A DNA stretch of 64,000 bases from positions 60,547,880 to 60,611,879 of the forward strand of contig CP141132.1 of NCBI GenBank assembly GCA_035236585.1, in the 5' to 3' direction. Under the pieces are notes generated by a model. It saw nothing but the letters and a program-made list of their open reading frames with translations, searched no databases and was not told where the DNA came from. A program made the position numbers and the translations under genes. This stretch comes from Warburgia ugandensis. Taxonomy: Eukaryota > Streptophyta > Magnoliopsida > Canellales > Canellaceae. Below, piece by piece: positions 24,967 to 37,500 of this stretch (its first letter is position 1; the number at the start of each line of letters is the position of its first letter).

Positions 24967-26658
24967 ATACGACCATCTCAATGCTATATACATATCGATC
25001 ACACCGAAATCATTGGGCCACTACGCTCATACTCAGCATACATCTAGAATCTATCATAGCCTCCACAGCAACTATGGATGTCCCCGAAAGGGTGCCGTGA
25101 ATACCTCCAGTGGTCGTCCCTGTTTACCACAGCAATCAGGGAAGGGACAATGCCTTTTTGGCAGTGATACCATCCACCCTTTCCGTGGTAGAGGCCGGGA
25201 GGCCAATCCCGTACCTCCTTTCAGCATAATGCCCACCAGGCTTATCAACCCATAAAATATAAAAATCATGTCCTCTTTGGGTCCCTCACACTGCCTCACC
25301 AGCGTCTTTTGGTAATCCTCAAGGTTATGCTTTTATCCGGATCGCAATAATCGTAAATCATGCAATTTATGCACTTATTCATTGTAAATCATGCAATTTA
25401 TGCAATCATTTTCAATGTCCACTTTGGGTCCCTCACACTGCCTGGCCCTCACAACTGCCTAACCAGCGTCTTTTGGGCACTCCAATGTCTTTTGGCAATG
25501 CTCAAGGATAGGCAATGCAATTGTTTTAATTCATGCAATTTATGCCATCCATTCTAAAGTATGTGAGCAATGCATTCATATAATCATCTCAATGTAAATG
25601 ATCACATTCAAGACCATACATTATGAAAATAACTCGATAATATAAGATTAATAAATCAAGTACATTTGGAAATGCATTAAAAATGTAGCAGTATCAGACT
25701 ACTTACCTCGATGTCTCTTGAATTGCGTTCATCACTACTCGTCCTTGAATCATCTTGTGAAATTCTGGATGTTAATGGAGAACAAGGATTCAAATATTAT
25801 TTTCTATCAATTTACAAATCACTACTTAAAACTTTAAATTATAGTTAGATCTGCCTTTTTGGTCAAATTGCATGTCTTGATGCTTCGAATGGGTTTACAC
25901 TTGACTTGGATAGTCAGATCTAAAATTCAAAGGTTAATATAAGGAATTTAGACTCTAATAGACCCAAGGAATCCATCTATGAAGTTCAATCATTTTTATC
26001 TTATAGATCTATGAGATCGCTAGAGTTTTTGGTCTCTAATCATATAAAATAGTCCTCGGATCCTAAGTTTTATAGTCTAATTAGGTATGCGTCATTAATA
26101 CGGACACAACGGTTCTTTCGAATGGTCAATCAGAGTCCTACAACCCCTGTAATTGCATCTTTAGTGTCCTAAAGTCATGAACGAACTAAATTCGTCTACG
26201 CGGGCCTCGTGTCATGGTTCCCAGGAAGCGTTCATGTACTAGTCGAACAGAAACAGTAGCTGTATTCTCACGTGCGCGCATGCGCCAGCGACGTCCTTGG
26301 GCACGCATTCTAGACAGTGTCCCGCAGACGCATCTTCGGCGGGGGTGCGACGTCATGGTTCCCGAGGTGCTTGCGCACCCTGGTCAAAGCAGGACTCATG
26401 CACCCACATCGCACGTGCCCGAAGGCCTGGTTGAGTCCCGATCTAACCAGGGACAGCACCTGTACATGGTTGCACGCTCAAGGTCTGCCCCATGGGGCGC
26501 GTTCTAGGCATGCATCAAGCACCTTGCCCTAGGACAGTTTCCTTCGCTGGGTTGGTTATGGAATTGGCGATTTTCAGCCGGGAAACTCCAGATCCGTCAT
26601 GGATTTGGCCTGGGGAAGGGGAAAACCAGAGAAAGGAAAGAGGAGGGAAAAGGGTATT

Positions 26659-26665
26659 ACCTGGA
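26659..26665 (-). promoter_or_regulatory. Splice-donor-like site, D 3' LTR
   Basis: The minus strand reads CCAG|GTAATA about 280 bases after the TATA box. The sister LTR has the same site at about 30839-30845. Use in splicing is inferred from sequence only. Confidence 0.38.
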
Positions 26666-26935
26666 AGCCTAAGAGGGTGCCATAGTCGGTGGGTCCGAGT
26701 TCACCGTGCTACAAAAAACCCTCCCGTCGGAAGTGTAGAAACGGCTGAAGTTGTAGGGAAGAAACAAAGGAGATGCAAGTGAGAGAGAATAAGGGAAGAG
26801 GCACGCTCCATTCCGGTGGTGCCTGTGCCATGGGAGAAAGGAAAAAATTGGGAGGGGAGATTTTCCGACGAAGGAGAAACCCTTGCCGGAGATGAGGGAG
26901 AAGAAGGGATGCCCAAAGGGAGATGGGTAGAGGGC

Positions 26936-26942
26936 TTTTATA
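26936..26942 (-). promoter_or_regulatory. TATA box, D 3' LTR
   Basis: TATAAAA on the minus strand within GGGCTATAAAAGCCC, about 390 bases from the LTR start. Its setting closely matches LTR C. Confidence 0.65.
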
Positions 26943-27331
26943 GCCCACGAAGGCGGTGCCGCCATCCTTTCTAGCACCGTCCTACAGAGGCTGTTCTGGA
27001 AGGTTCGCGAATGGCGGTGGCTGGAGGTAGGGGATGACTTGGGGGGTGTTGTTAGTAAAACGGCCCCCTGTGTTTTCGGATCGTTCTGTTTTAATTATAT
27101 TTTACAAAAATGCCCCTTCATCTTCAAAAGGCCATAACTTAGTCATATGAACTTCGTTTTTGGTGTTCTTCGAGGCGTTGGATTCCATTTTGAATGTAGA
27201 ATCTAATGGTACTAATTTTTCTCACAAATTCCTTTGTTTTATATTTTTATTAATATTAAACATCTAAAACATATATTAATTTTTAGAATTAACCACTTTT
27301 ACATAATATCTTCAAAATTTGAGGCATTACA

Positions 27332-28349
27332 TCATTACCCCCTTAAAAGAATTTCACCCTCAAAATTCTATAAATTATTACCTTCAAGTTATCAGTCTCT
27401 TGGACTACTTCTAAATGAGTGTGGTCCTTAGAACTCGAACTACGAAAAATTTCTTTGCTTTATTCCATAATTCTTTCTTCTAACATTCCCTTATTCTTTT
27501 ATCCAATACTTTAATTGGGTTAATGACCAGGGAATTGCATCCTTCAAATTCCGTTCATGTTATCATGTGACCAATCTTAGGCACACTCTCAACTTACCAT
27601 CCTCATACTTTCTTCCACAAGATCTTAAATATACCTAAAATTTATCATATCTTTATGCCTACCTTAAGTACGTAAGAGCCGCTTCCGCTGCGTACTCTAA
27701 TACTTAGTCCCTTTCATGCTAATTTATCAATACTAGTGCATATAATTTCTATCAAGTTTATAAAATTACAACCCCTTATCCAGGCTTTGTCATCATCCAT
27801 TAAGGCTTAATTGTCAGGAGATATCATCCTAAGTAATGATTTTCTCAATTCCTCGAATTTCATCTTCCTATTATACTCAATTTCTTTGTCATTCCTATCA
27901 TGCTCACATTGTATCCCTCTTGCTAATATACTCATATCGTGATCTTCTCTATGATGGTAAAATAGCCCTAAGGTTCCAATTATGCCATCTAAGTTCTTCG
28001 ATGTTCCCACTTGATTGATCTAGTATAGGTCAAAGTTATCTACTGGTAAGTTCACTAACATCCTTCTTCATCATTATAATCTGATTCATATACGAGTTTG
28101 CCTGTTTGCACCACTGCACAACAATCCAACAAAAAGCACCTTGGAGTTTAGCCATCCAAGACCTATGTATTTGCTAAATCTATCTTCTTTATGGTGCGGT
28201 GCATTTCTTTGTGGTCTAATATTATTTTTTATTCTAGTCATCTCTACTACTTCTATTTATACTACTTCTTCTTAATTTTCTCGATTGTCTATGACCCTTG
28301 GACAAGCTAGACTGACTGTAAAAGGATAAAACTAAGCTCTGATACCAAC
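27332..28349 (-). other. Interior of element D, non-coding
   Basis: 1018 bases between the two LTRs. A polypurine tract lies at the left end (27336-27350, TTTTAAGGGGGTAATGA-like on the minus strand) and the primer site at the right end. The only sizeable open frame (27807-28010, 67 codons, minus strand) has no recognisable domain. A GCGTACTCTAATA phrase near 27687-27700 is shared with the interior of element A near 34749-34765, linking the two families' interiors. Confidence 0.75.
28336..28347 (-). other. Primer binding site of element D, tRNA-iMet type
   Basis: The minus strand reads TGGTATCAGAGC, an exact match to the plant initiator-methionine primer site, two bases inside the 5' LTR end. 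Confidence 0.88.
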
Positions 28350-29107
28350 TGTGACAACCTGGGTTTTCACATGCATTTTTAAATGTAATAACTAATTCCT
28401 AGGGCTGGATCAATCCCTATTTGAAAACACTTTTAGAAAATCAATGCAATGCAACGAAAAAATATTTTTGTTTTAAACTCATTTTGAAAATCCAAAGTGT
28501 CATTTACTCTTGAGACTAGTAAAGTAGTTGCTGAAAAATTTTGAAAATCATATGTCTTCCCAGGTCTATCCAGTCACAGCTCACAACCCAACTGTAAATA
28601 AGTACAGCTACATGTCCAAAAGGTAAAGGGCTTTCTTACATTCATACTTGTCTTCTCTTCACTCACTTGATCGTAGCACTAACATGTTCTGATGCTTCTT
28701 CTAATTCTGTGTGGAGCTAATTTGGAAAAATAATATATTAGGGTGAGTATTTCTCATACCCAGTAGGTGATCTGATGCTACTATTTTGAAAACACGATAG
28801 CCAACATGCATGATTCCAAGAGCTTTTCATGTAAAACATCAGTGATTCCTTTTGTGTAAGCATGCATAATTATGCATAAAACATAAGCTTATTGATACAA
28901 TTTCATTCATGGAATCCTTATGCAAATCACGTCATATAAATATGACCAAAATAGAAATCAATAGATCCATATACGAAGATCTCGACAAATGCATCAAACC
29001 AGCGAGTCAAATATAATAATGATGAAACTCTTAAAATAGTGATCATTTAAGCAAATGCTAGTATCATGCATATGAGTCTCTCGGCGTACACGTTATGCCA
29101 ACTGGTC

Positions 29108-29119
29108 ACGAGTACTCGT
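29108..29119. other. 12-bp palindrome ACGAGTACTCGT, D 5' LTR
   Basis: Identical to the copy at 24955-24966 although the surrounding LTR sequence has several differences. Confidence 0.8.
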
Positions 29120-31116
29120 ATACGACCATCTCAATGTTATATGCATATCAATCACACTGAAATCATAGGGCCACTACGCTCATACTCAACATACAGCTGG
29201 AATCCACCATAGCCTCCACGGCGATTATGGATGTCCCCAAAAGGGTGCCGTAAACACCTCCAGTGGTCGTCCCTATTTACCAAAGCAGTCAGGGAAGGGA
29301 CAATGCCTTTTTGGCAGTGATACCATCCACCCTTTTCGTGGTAGAGGCCGGGAGGCCAACCCCGTACCTCCTTTCAGCATAATGCCCACCAGGCTTATCA
29401 ACCCATAAAATATAAAAATCATATCCTCTTTGGGTCCCTCACACTATCTCACCAGCGTCTTTTGGTAATCCTCAAGGTTATGCTTTTATCCGGATCGCAA
29501 TAATCATAAATCATGCAATTTATGCACTTATTCATTGTAAATCATGCAATTTATGCAATCATTTTCAATGTCCTCTTTGGGTCCCTCACACTGCCTGGCC
29601 CTCACAACTGCCTAACCAGCATCTTTTGGGCACTCCAATGTCTTTTGGCAACCCTCGAGGATAGGCAATGCAATTGTTTTAATTCATGCAATTTATGCCA
29701 TCCATTCTAAAGTATGCGAGCAATGCATTCATAAAATCATCTCAATGCAAATGATCGCATTCAAGACCATATATTATGAAAATAACTCGATAATATAAGA
29801 TTAATAAATCAAGTACATTTGGAAATGCATTAAAAACGTAGCAGTATCAGACTACTTACCTCGATGTCTCTTAAATCGCGTTCATCACTACTCTTCCCTA
29901 AATCATCTTGTGAAATCCTGGATGTTAATGGATAACAAGGATTCAAATATTATTTTCTATATATTTACAAATCACTACTTAAATCTTTAGATTACGGCTA
30001 GATCTGCCTTTTTAGTCAGATCTCCTATCTTGATGCTTCGAATGGGCTTACACTTGACTTGGATAGTCAGATCTAAAATTCAAAATTCAAAGGTTAATAT
30101 AGGGAATTTAGACTCTAATAGACCCAATGAATCCATCTATGAAGTTTGATCATTTTTTATCTTGTAGATCTATGAGATCTCTAGAGTTTTTGGGCTCTAA
30201 TCACATAAAATAGTCCTCTGATCCTAAGTTTTATAGTCTAATTAGGTCTACGTCATTAATACAGACACAATGGTTCTTTCAAATGGTTAATCAGAGTCCT
30301 ACAGCCCCAGAGTCCTACAGCCCTTGTAATTGCATCTTTAGTGTGCCAAAGTCACGAACGAACTATATTTGTCTATGCGGACCCTGCGCGTCATGGTTCC
30401 CAGGACGTGTATGCATACCGGTCGAACAAAGACCGTAGTTGTGCTCGCACGCGTGCGCATGCCCGAGCGACGCGCTTGGGTGCACATTCTAGATAGTGTC
30501 GCGCGGACGCATCTTCGGCGCAGGTGCACGCGTCATGGTTCCCGGGGCGCTCATGCGCCCTGGTCGAACCAAGACTAATGCACCCACATCGCACGTGCTC
30601 GAAGGCCTGGTTGAGTCCTGGTCGAACTAGGGACAATGCCTATATGTGGTCGCACGCTCAAGGTCCGCCCCACGGGGCGCGTTCCGGGCATGCATCACGC
30701 ACCTTGCCCTAGGACAGTTTCCTTCGCTGGGCTGGTTATGGAACCGGCAATTTTCAGTCAGGAAACACCAGAGCCGGCATGGATTTGGCCTGGGGAAGGG
30801 GAAAACCAGAGAAAGGGAAAGAGGAGGGAAAAGGGTATTACCTGGAAGCCTAAGAGGGTGCCATAGCCGGTGGGTGCGAGTTCGTCGTGCTGCAGAAAAC
30901 CCTCCCGTCGGCAGTGCAAAAACGGCTAAAGCTGTAGGGAAGAAACAAAGGAGAAGCAAGCGAGAGAGAAGAAGGGAAGAGGCACGCCCCATTTCGGTGG
31001 TGCCTGTGTCGTGGGAGAAAGGAAAAAACTGAGAGGGGAGGTTTTCCGACGAAGGAGAAACCCTTGCTGGAGATGAGGGAGAAGAAGGGATGCCCAGAGG
31101 GAGATGGGTAGAGGAC

Positions 31117-31123
31117 TTTTATA
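31117..31123 (-). promoter_or_regulatory. TATA box, D 5' LTR
   Basis: TATAAAA on the minus strand. This is the copy that would drive transcription through the element, starting leftwards into the GC-rich leader. Confidence 0.65.
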
Positions 31124-34100
31124 GCCCACGAAGGCGGTGCTGCCCAAAGGCGGTGCCACCATGCTTTCCACCACCGTCCTACAGAGGCAGTTCTGAAAGG
31201 GTCAAGAATGGCAATGGCTGGACGTAGGGGATGACCTGGGGGTGCCGTTAGTAAAATGACCCCCTGTGTTTTCGAATCGTTCTATTTTACTTATATTTTA
31301 CAAAAATCCCCCTTCATCTTCAAAAGGTCATAACTTAGTCATATGAACTCCGTTTTTGGCGTTCTTTGAGGCGTTGGATTCCATTTTGAATGTAGAATCT
31401 AATGGTACTAATTTTTCTCACAAATTCCTTTGTTTTATATTTTTATTAATATTAAACATCTAAAACATATATTAATTTTTAGAATTAACCACTTTTACAT
31501 AATATCTTCAAAATTTGAGGCATTACATTATGACTTGTACATCATATATGTGAATTGTGAAATTATGTTTATAGTACATGGGTACCATGTCAATAATGGT
31601 GGTGTGTGAGTCTAGGTTTATAGGATACATCCTTGGTGGATTATCACCAAATAAGTGAGGATGTTATTCTTGTTATGCAATATATGAACAGGCAAATTAC
31701 CTGCTATTATGAATGTTTTACATCCGTGCATGGAAGCTTGAGAGTTTGTTTTAGACAGGCATAGGCCTAGGGATGCTATGCTAGGAGAGTTGTGAGGGTT
31801 TGGCCACCTACTCTCCGAAATTGTGATGATATGGATACCAAGGGAGGCTAAAAGTAGGGTACAACCAATCATGGGAAGGCCACCATAGTGATTTTGTCAT
31901 TTCCACCTCAGTATTAGTGAATTATTATGCAGTTATCCAGGCGCGTTGTACGAATTTAGATTGCGGCATAATAGTCCTTATATTTGATGCACTATGGTGC
32001 TTATATGATGGTATTATGAGATGCCTTATATGATGTGGTATGATGATATGCCTTATATTATTTTCTCAGCAATGGCTGAAGGATTGCGGACCTCGTATGG
32101 TGAGGGGCATGAGAATTATATTGATATACTAGTAGAGGCTGGATGATTATGAACCCCACATGATGAGGGGTATGATTCTGAAACCCAGTATAGTCTGGGA
32201 ATGTAAATTAGATGATATTGATTATATTCATAATTTTGTATGTCTTTTAACAATTTCCATATATGTGTTTGTATGCTATACGTATATGATTGAGGGCATA
32301 GTTTTATATAAGTTTCATATGGGTATATGCATGGGTAGAACTGTTATGGAGAGTGGTTTATGGAATTGGATTATCTTATTTAAATGATAAAGGATAATTG
32401 TAAATACTTTATTTATTAATGGATTATTGATATTTATGAAATATGCTCTTATTTGATTATCAATTGGTTATTAAATTATAAAACATGTTAATACTTGGTT
32501 TAACAATGAAGTAATGAATTATGAAACGTATTGTAAATTCAAGTCAATATAAATGTTATGAGAATGAATATTCTGAATAATGCAAATTAATTAATTCATA
32601 TTTAAATTTAGCATGCTTCTTAAACTCCCCTACCAAGCATAGCTTATTGAGATATTGTAAATGTTTTATGTTTACAATATCTCAAATACAGATAAATAGG
32701 AGAAGATGTACACAAGAAGAGGAATTCAGCAACCATACTTCTATGTTCAAGTATACATTTTATTAAAGCTTTTGTATTGTGTAGTTAGACATTTGAATTG
32801 TGATATTAGACATTTAATATAATATTATAGGGGTTATACAACCATTGGATGGGTCCTATTTTAAGAAATAAATTTCTATCTTCTAGAAAACTATATGTGT
32901 GTGTGTAGTGTGAGCATGAAAGTGACATCTGGGTTTTGAAAAAATGAATTTCAAAGAAAAATATTCCACTATTTTTGTATTTTAAAATTTAGAGGTGCGC
33001 CATCTTTTGAAAATAAAAGCAAAAAATTTCATGAAAAACCCTGTGTGTCACACAAAACTCCTCCTGGATTGCTCAAAATCCAGGTTTGAAGGTCAAGGGT
33101 TAAACTGGGTCAACTCAATCCTGTCCAACCGAGTCGGAGGTGACCAACTCAGGTGATTGTGAAATAGTAGGGAAAACAGGGGTGGATGGTGACCAGTGGC
33201 CAGACTAGCACTGTCCGATCCTAGCCACCAAAAAACAGAGGCACGCCTGAAAGCTAGGTCGTGTTAGTGACAAAGAAACACATGGGACAATGGTAAGGAT
33301 GGTGGTGGTTAGGTGGCTTCCAATTCCTAGCCACCACCCGATCTGGTCAAGGAGAACAAAGCACACTAGTAGACCTGAAAGCTTGGCCGTGGGGGTGCCT
33401 GGGGAAGACGAAGAAAAAGAGGGAATCAAGGGAATCCTAGGCTGATGGTAGTTGGATCGTGCACCGTCCGATCCAGGTCACCGGAAAATCACATAGGGAA
33501 TAAAACAATGGGGGATAGAGCATAGATCTTTGGCATGGGTCTTAGTACATTGGCCTTCCAGGTCTGGCTATGCCATGCCATGGAAAACTAGAGGGGAGCT
33601 CGGGTGGCTAGTGACTATGGGATTGTCACTTGCCTAAGCCCGACAGAAGAAGAGGGAAAAACCTCAAGGGCACTTGTGACCTCAACGTGAAAAACCCAGC
33701 ATGGATTTCTGGTATTACTGGAGAACAGATCATCGGTGGATTTCAATGTAGAAAAAAATGGGTTTTTCACGTGTTGCTTGTGACAAAGGGGAAAGAAATC
33801 AGAGAAATGGTTGTGGCCGGTGATGGAGGCCTTCCTCGTGGAAGACACATGAAAATAAACTTGAAAAAAAACCCGATCTGGGTTTTGAAAAACACATATC
33901 CACTATGGATCTGCTCAGAGAAGAGGAGCTAGAGGGGAAACTACCGGGGCTTTGCCGGGGATGAAAAACCCGATGAGGGCTAGGCACGTCAGGCCATGCT
34001 TGGATGCCAGTCCAGTGATCGCCAAAAATAAGGGAGAGCAAGGGTTTGGGGGTTGTCAATGTCGAGTTTTAGAAAGAACTAGACTTGATATTACGTCGGG

Positions 34101-34571
34101 TTTCCTATGTGAGGGGGGTGCCAATATCAATTTGGCCCCCTTCGTTGAGTTATATCGTTTTTTCTTTTAATTACCGTATTGCCTCTAACTTCGAAGTCCC
34201 ACAACTTCTTCATCCAAACTCTATTTTTAGCGTTCTTTGGCTTGTCGGTTCCATTTTCTGAGTACTATCTCATGGTTTCAGTTTTAGTTCCAAATTATTA
34301 TCCTATTAAAAGATATACTTCTTAAAAACTCATAACTTGATCATAAAATAGTAAAAATTTGGGGTGAAATTCATCCAAACTCCAATTTCATAGTTCTTTA
34401 TGTCATTGGACTCGATTTTTCCAATACATTCCAAATATTCATGTTTTCACTCCAAATTCCATTTCTATAAAAATTTATTTTCGTTGGGTCAAAAATTCCA
34501 ATTATATTCTAAAATTCCAATTTTACATAATAACGACTAGAATAGTATTTACAAAATTTGGGGTTGCTACA

Positions 34572-37500
34572 ATCTTCCCCCCTTAATTGAATTTTGTCCT
34601 TTGAAACTCTTTTCATACTATCTTTCAAACCAATTTAGGAGTATTCTTATCTCATCATAAACTTAATTTCTTCTAATTCCTTCCATGTAATAATATCTTC
34701 AAAATGTAACTGATCTTTAACTTAAACTAAATATCATATCACTTTTGTTGCGTACTCTAATATTTGGTCGTTACTAGGTAGTCCATCAAAATCTCAATTC
34801 ATAACTCATACTCCTATCACCACATTAGTGAGATCATGTTTCAATCCAATTAATTTCCAATCTCTGTTTTCTTAACATCCAACATATGTTTTTCTTAACC
34901 TTCCACAATAATTACCCATTGATTGGAATAGGGATATTAACTTCTATCCACCATTCCTACTCTTTCTACCATCTTAAATAGCAATAGATTTATGACTAAA
35001 TTCTTCTTTTTATTTCTACCTTCATAGCTTCTTTGATTGTAATGATCTTAAGAACATATACCCTTTATCTGCATCTCAAACTTTCTATTTTCTCATCCCT
35101 TTTTCTCATTATAATAACTTTAAAGAGTTGCTATGCATCTCTCAACTTAAATTAAATCTCTTCTGCATGTATTTAATCAATCCTAACATTAGGAAATTGC
35201 CTATCTTTTAGAAAATCAAGTGTCACATTTCTAACAAAATTTCAACAGAGTCTCCTCTGTTGTCCAGACTTATGCATTTAACTCATGCAATTGTGATACA
35301 CCTGATAAACATTCACTCATACATATAATTGTCTGAGACTCCGTCTCATCACATCCCAACATCCATCATAAGAAAAGAAATCATTCATCCCTCACATTCA
35401 CCTGATATGACAAATTTTCAAGATAATGCAATTACTTACCCATTTCCACAACATAAGGTATAATATTCAGATCATTCCTAGGTACATTGTCATTTCATTT
35501 CAACATCATCAATTGATAACTGTATAAAAACGCATGCATCACCATAGAATTCTATCAACATCTACTGAATCACATTGGTTTAGATATATGGAAGTTTCAA
35601 TTTCAATGACAAATCAAAGACACTTTAATAAATCTTATCTAGGTTGTAAAATGACAACCTTTCACCAAACACTTTCCATCACTTCATCATATGTTCAAAA
35701 CATATAACTTTTCATTTCATCAACAATCACTTAATATAAGATATCATTTCATATCGTAACATTTCATTGTATTCACTAATAACTCTTTCAAGCTCATTCC
35801 ACAATTTCACATATGGAATCAAAATAAAGTGATCACCATTTAAATCAAAGAACATCTTTGACATTATTAGATTCCAATTTATTAAAATAAGATGCACAAC
35901 CTTAAAATCTTGTAATCAACAACAATGATCTTTAACTTAAGCATCAATGAAATCATACAAACATAGATGTTGAAGATACCACATATGGTTCAGAATTTAA
36001 TACCTGAACTTATATCCTTTTGTGTATTCAAATTCAAACAACAAATTAATGCATTCATTGTTTCTCAAATGCAATTATGAATCTAATATCATTAAATGAA
36101 CAACTAAATTTGCACTAACTGTGCATTCACATTCAAATACATAAATATCATCATTGGTGTTTTCAACCTCAATACATTACCATCACAATTTCAATACTGA
36201 GGCTTCAATGCTTTCATCAATACAAACAAACACAAATGTTCGTCATATTCTCCAATGACACATGATTCAAAGGAATTTCTTTAGTTCATTTATCACATAA
36301 GATTTATATCCTCTATTCTCATATATATTAACAAATGCTCTTCATCAGAAGACTCCAATTTCACATAGTCGATCAATTGCGAGTGGAATAAACTTGAAGC
36401 CCATCAAATAACTGAAGGAATATCTCAAATTCTGATACAATTCACACATCAGATTTGATCTTTCAAAATACATAGTTTGACAACCTTTCTCAAAATAAAG
36501 TACATACTCACATCACTTATTTTCTTAAAGTATGCCAACCTTCATAGCTAGTGTCTGTTTTTCATTTCTCATGATTACCATCTTTTTACATATCCTACAA
36601 GCCATCCTGCCTGTGTCAGGATATGAATTCCTCATCAAAATCATCACTAGTCAACCAACTAGTGATGTTTATTAGAAACATTACTTTCTCTTTTAACAAA
36701 GATTTATTGTAATGTAATTTACTTATTTATCAAGCACTGTTTTTCTTGATTTAGTGGTTTATTTTACCAAGCACACATCCCATTTACAAAGAGAAGGAAT
36801 AGATCAATGTGTTGATAATTTCTGGGGCTCATAAGATGGACAATGGAAAGAAAAGGAGTATCATCTAGGTTAGCCAGAGGGAAAAATCCTAGAGTTTTCT
36901 GTGGGTGCAATTATTTTGGCTTCAAGTAGAGTAGCTAGATTACTAGAATGTCGATAGTAAGGGAAATTGAAGAGGAAAGAGCAAAAGGAAAAACAATAGT
37001 TTATTGTACTCAAATTTTAATGTTTCTCATGCACACTTAATTTTAACTAAATAACTTTTACTTTAAGGAGCACACACATGTATATACAATGTATAAGGGA
37101 AAGTGAATAGAAAGGAGGGAAAAGAAAACAACAATTTGTTGTAATAAAGTCTAAGCCTTCATCATGCATAGTTATTTGCAACCAAGCAGTTTTTTATTTA
37201 TGGAGCATACACATAGATGCAAAATATAGGGAACTGTAATAAGCAAGAGCAATTGTGGAAGGCACAAATAATGAGAAAATATGGAAAATCGAATGACACT
37301 AGTCTAGGGAAGTTGGAGATAAAGTGGAAGAAGGTTACAAATCTAAGTAGAGCCAGAAGAATACAATGAGGTACATGAAGAGAATAGCAATAATGAAGAA
37401 AACATTTAAAAGCTAGAATTTGGGAATGCATAGGATGTCTCTTGTGCAATGATTTTAACTCATTTTCATTTTCTTATATTTATCAACCTTTACCTCCTTC

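Larger units (their letters stand above)
24196..27331 (-). repeat. Element D 3' LTR, 3136 bp
   Basis: The minus-strand start TGTAATGCCTC is at 27331 and the end GTCGTCACA at 24196. From right to left it holds the U3 block, TATA box, GC-rich leader with splice-donor-like site, an AT-rich part, a short direct repeat (GTAAATCATGCAATTTATGC at about 25352 and 25384) and the conserved mid-LTR block with palindrome. Confidence 0.9.
24196..31527 (-). mobile_element. Element D: complete large-LTR element with a 1.0-kb interior (LARD-like), inserted in solo LTR B
   Basis: Element D is 7.3 kb, with 3' LTR 24196-27331 (3136 bp), interior 27332-28349 (1018 bp) and 5' LTR 28350-31527 (3178 bp). The perfect duplication TTATG lies at 24191-24195 and 31528-31532. 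The ends are TG...CA on the minus strand (TGTAATGCC...GTCACA). There is an iMet primer site and a polypurine tract, so the structure is whole. The interior has no recognisable intact gene, so mobilisation would have needed proteins from another element. Next to the polypurine tract the minus strand reads PIKVLDKR-like sequence, faintly like the chromodomain-end region of Tekay/Del chromoviruses (weak evidence). LTRs differ at roughly 8 percent over a 215-bp sample, mostly transitions, so D is clearly older than the Athila-type insertion. Confidence 0.88.
28350..31527 (-). repeat. Element D 5' LTR, 3178 bp
   Basis: Same order and content as 24196-27331, with many scattered transitions and a few short length differences. 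TTATG follows at 31528. Confidence 0.9.

Noticed and set aside
26214-26977. Open frames in element D's LTRs (also 30338-31174)
   Set aside because: Same GC-rich leader effect; the reading frames do not agree well between the two LTRs.
27807-28010. 67-codon frame in the interior of D, considered as a residual gag
   Set aside because: No gag motif or zinc knuckle; length and composition are unremarkable.
28336-28349. Sequence resembling the 3' end of tRNA-iMet
   Set aside because: It is a retroelement primer binding site; no cloverleaf surrounds it. The same applies at 67-79 and 38950-38962.
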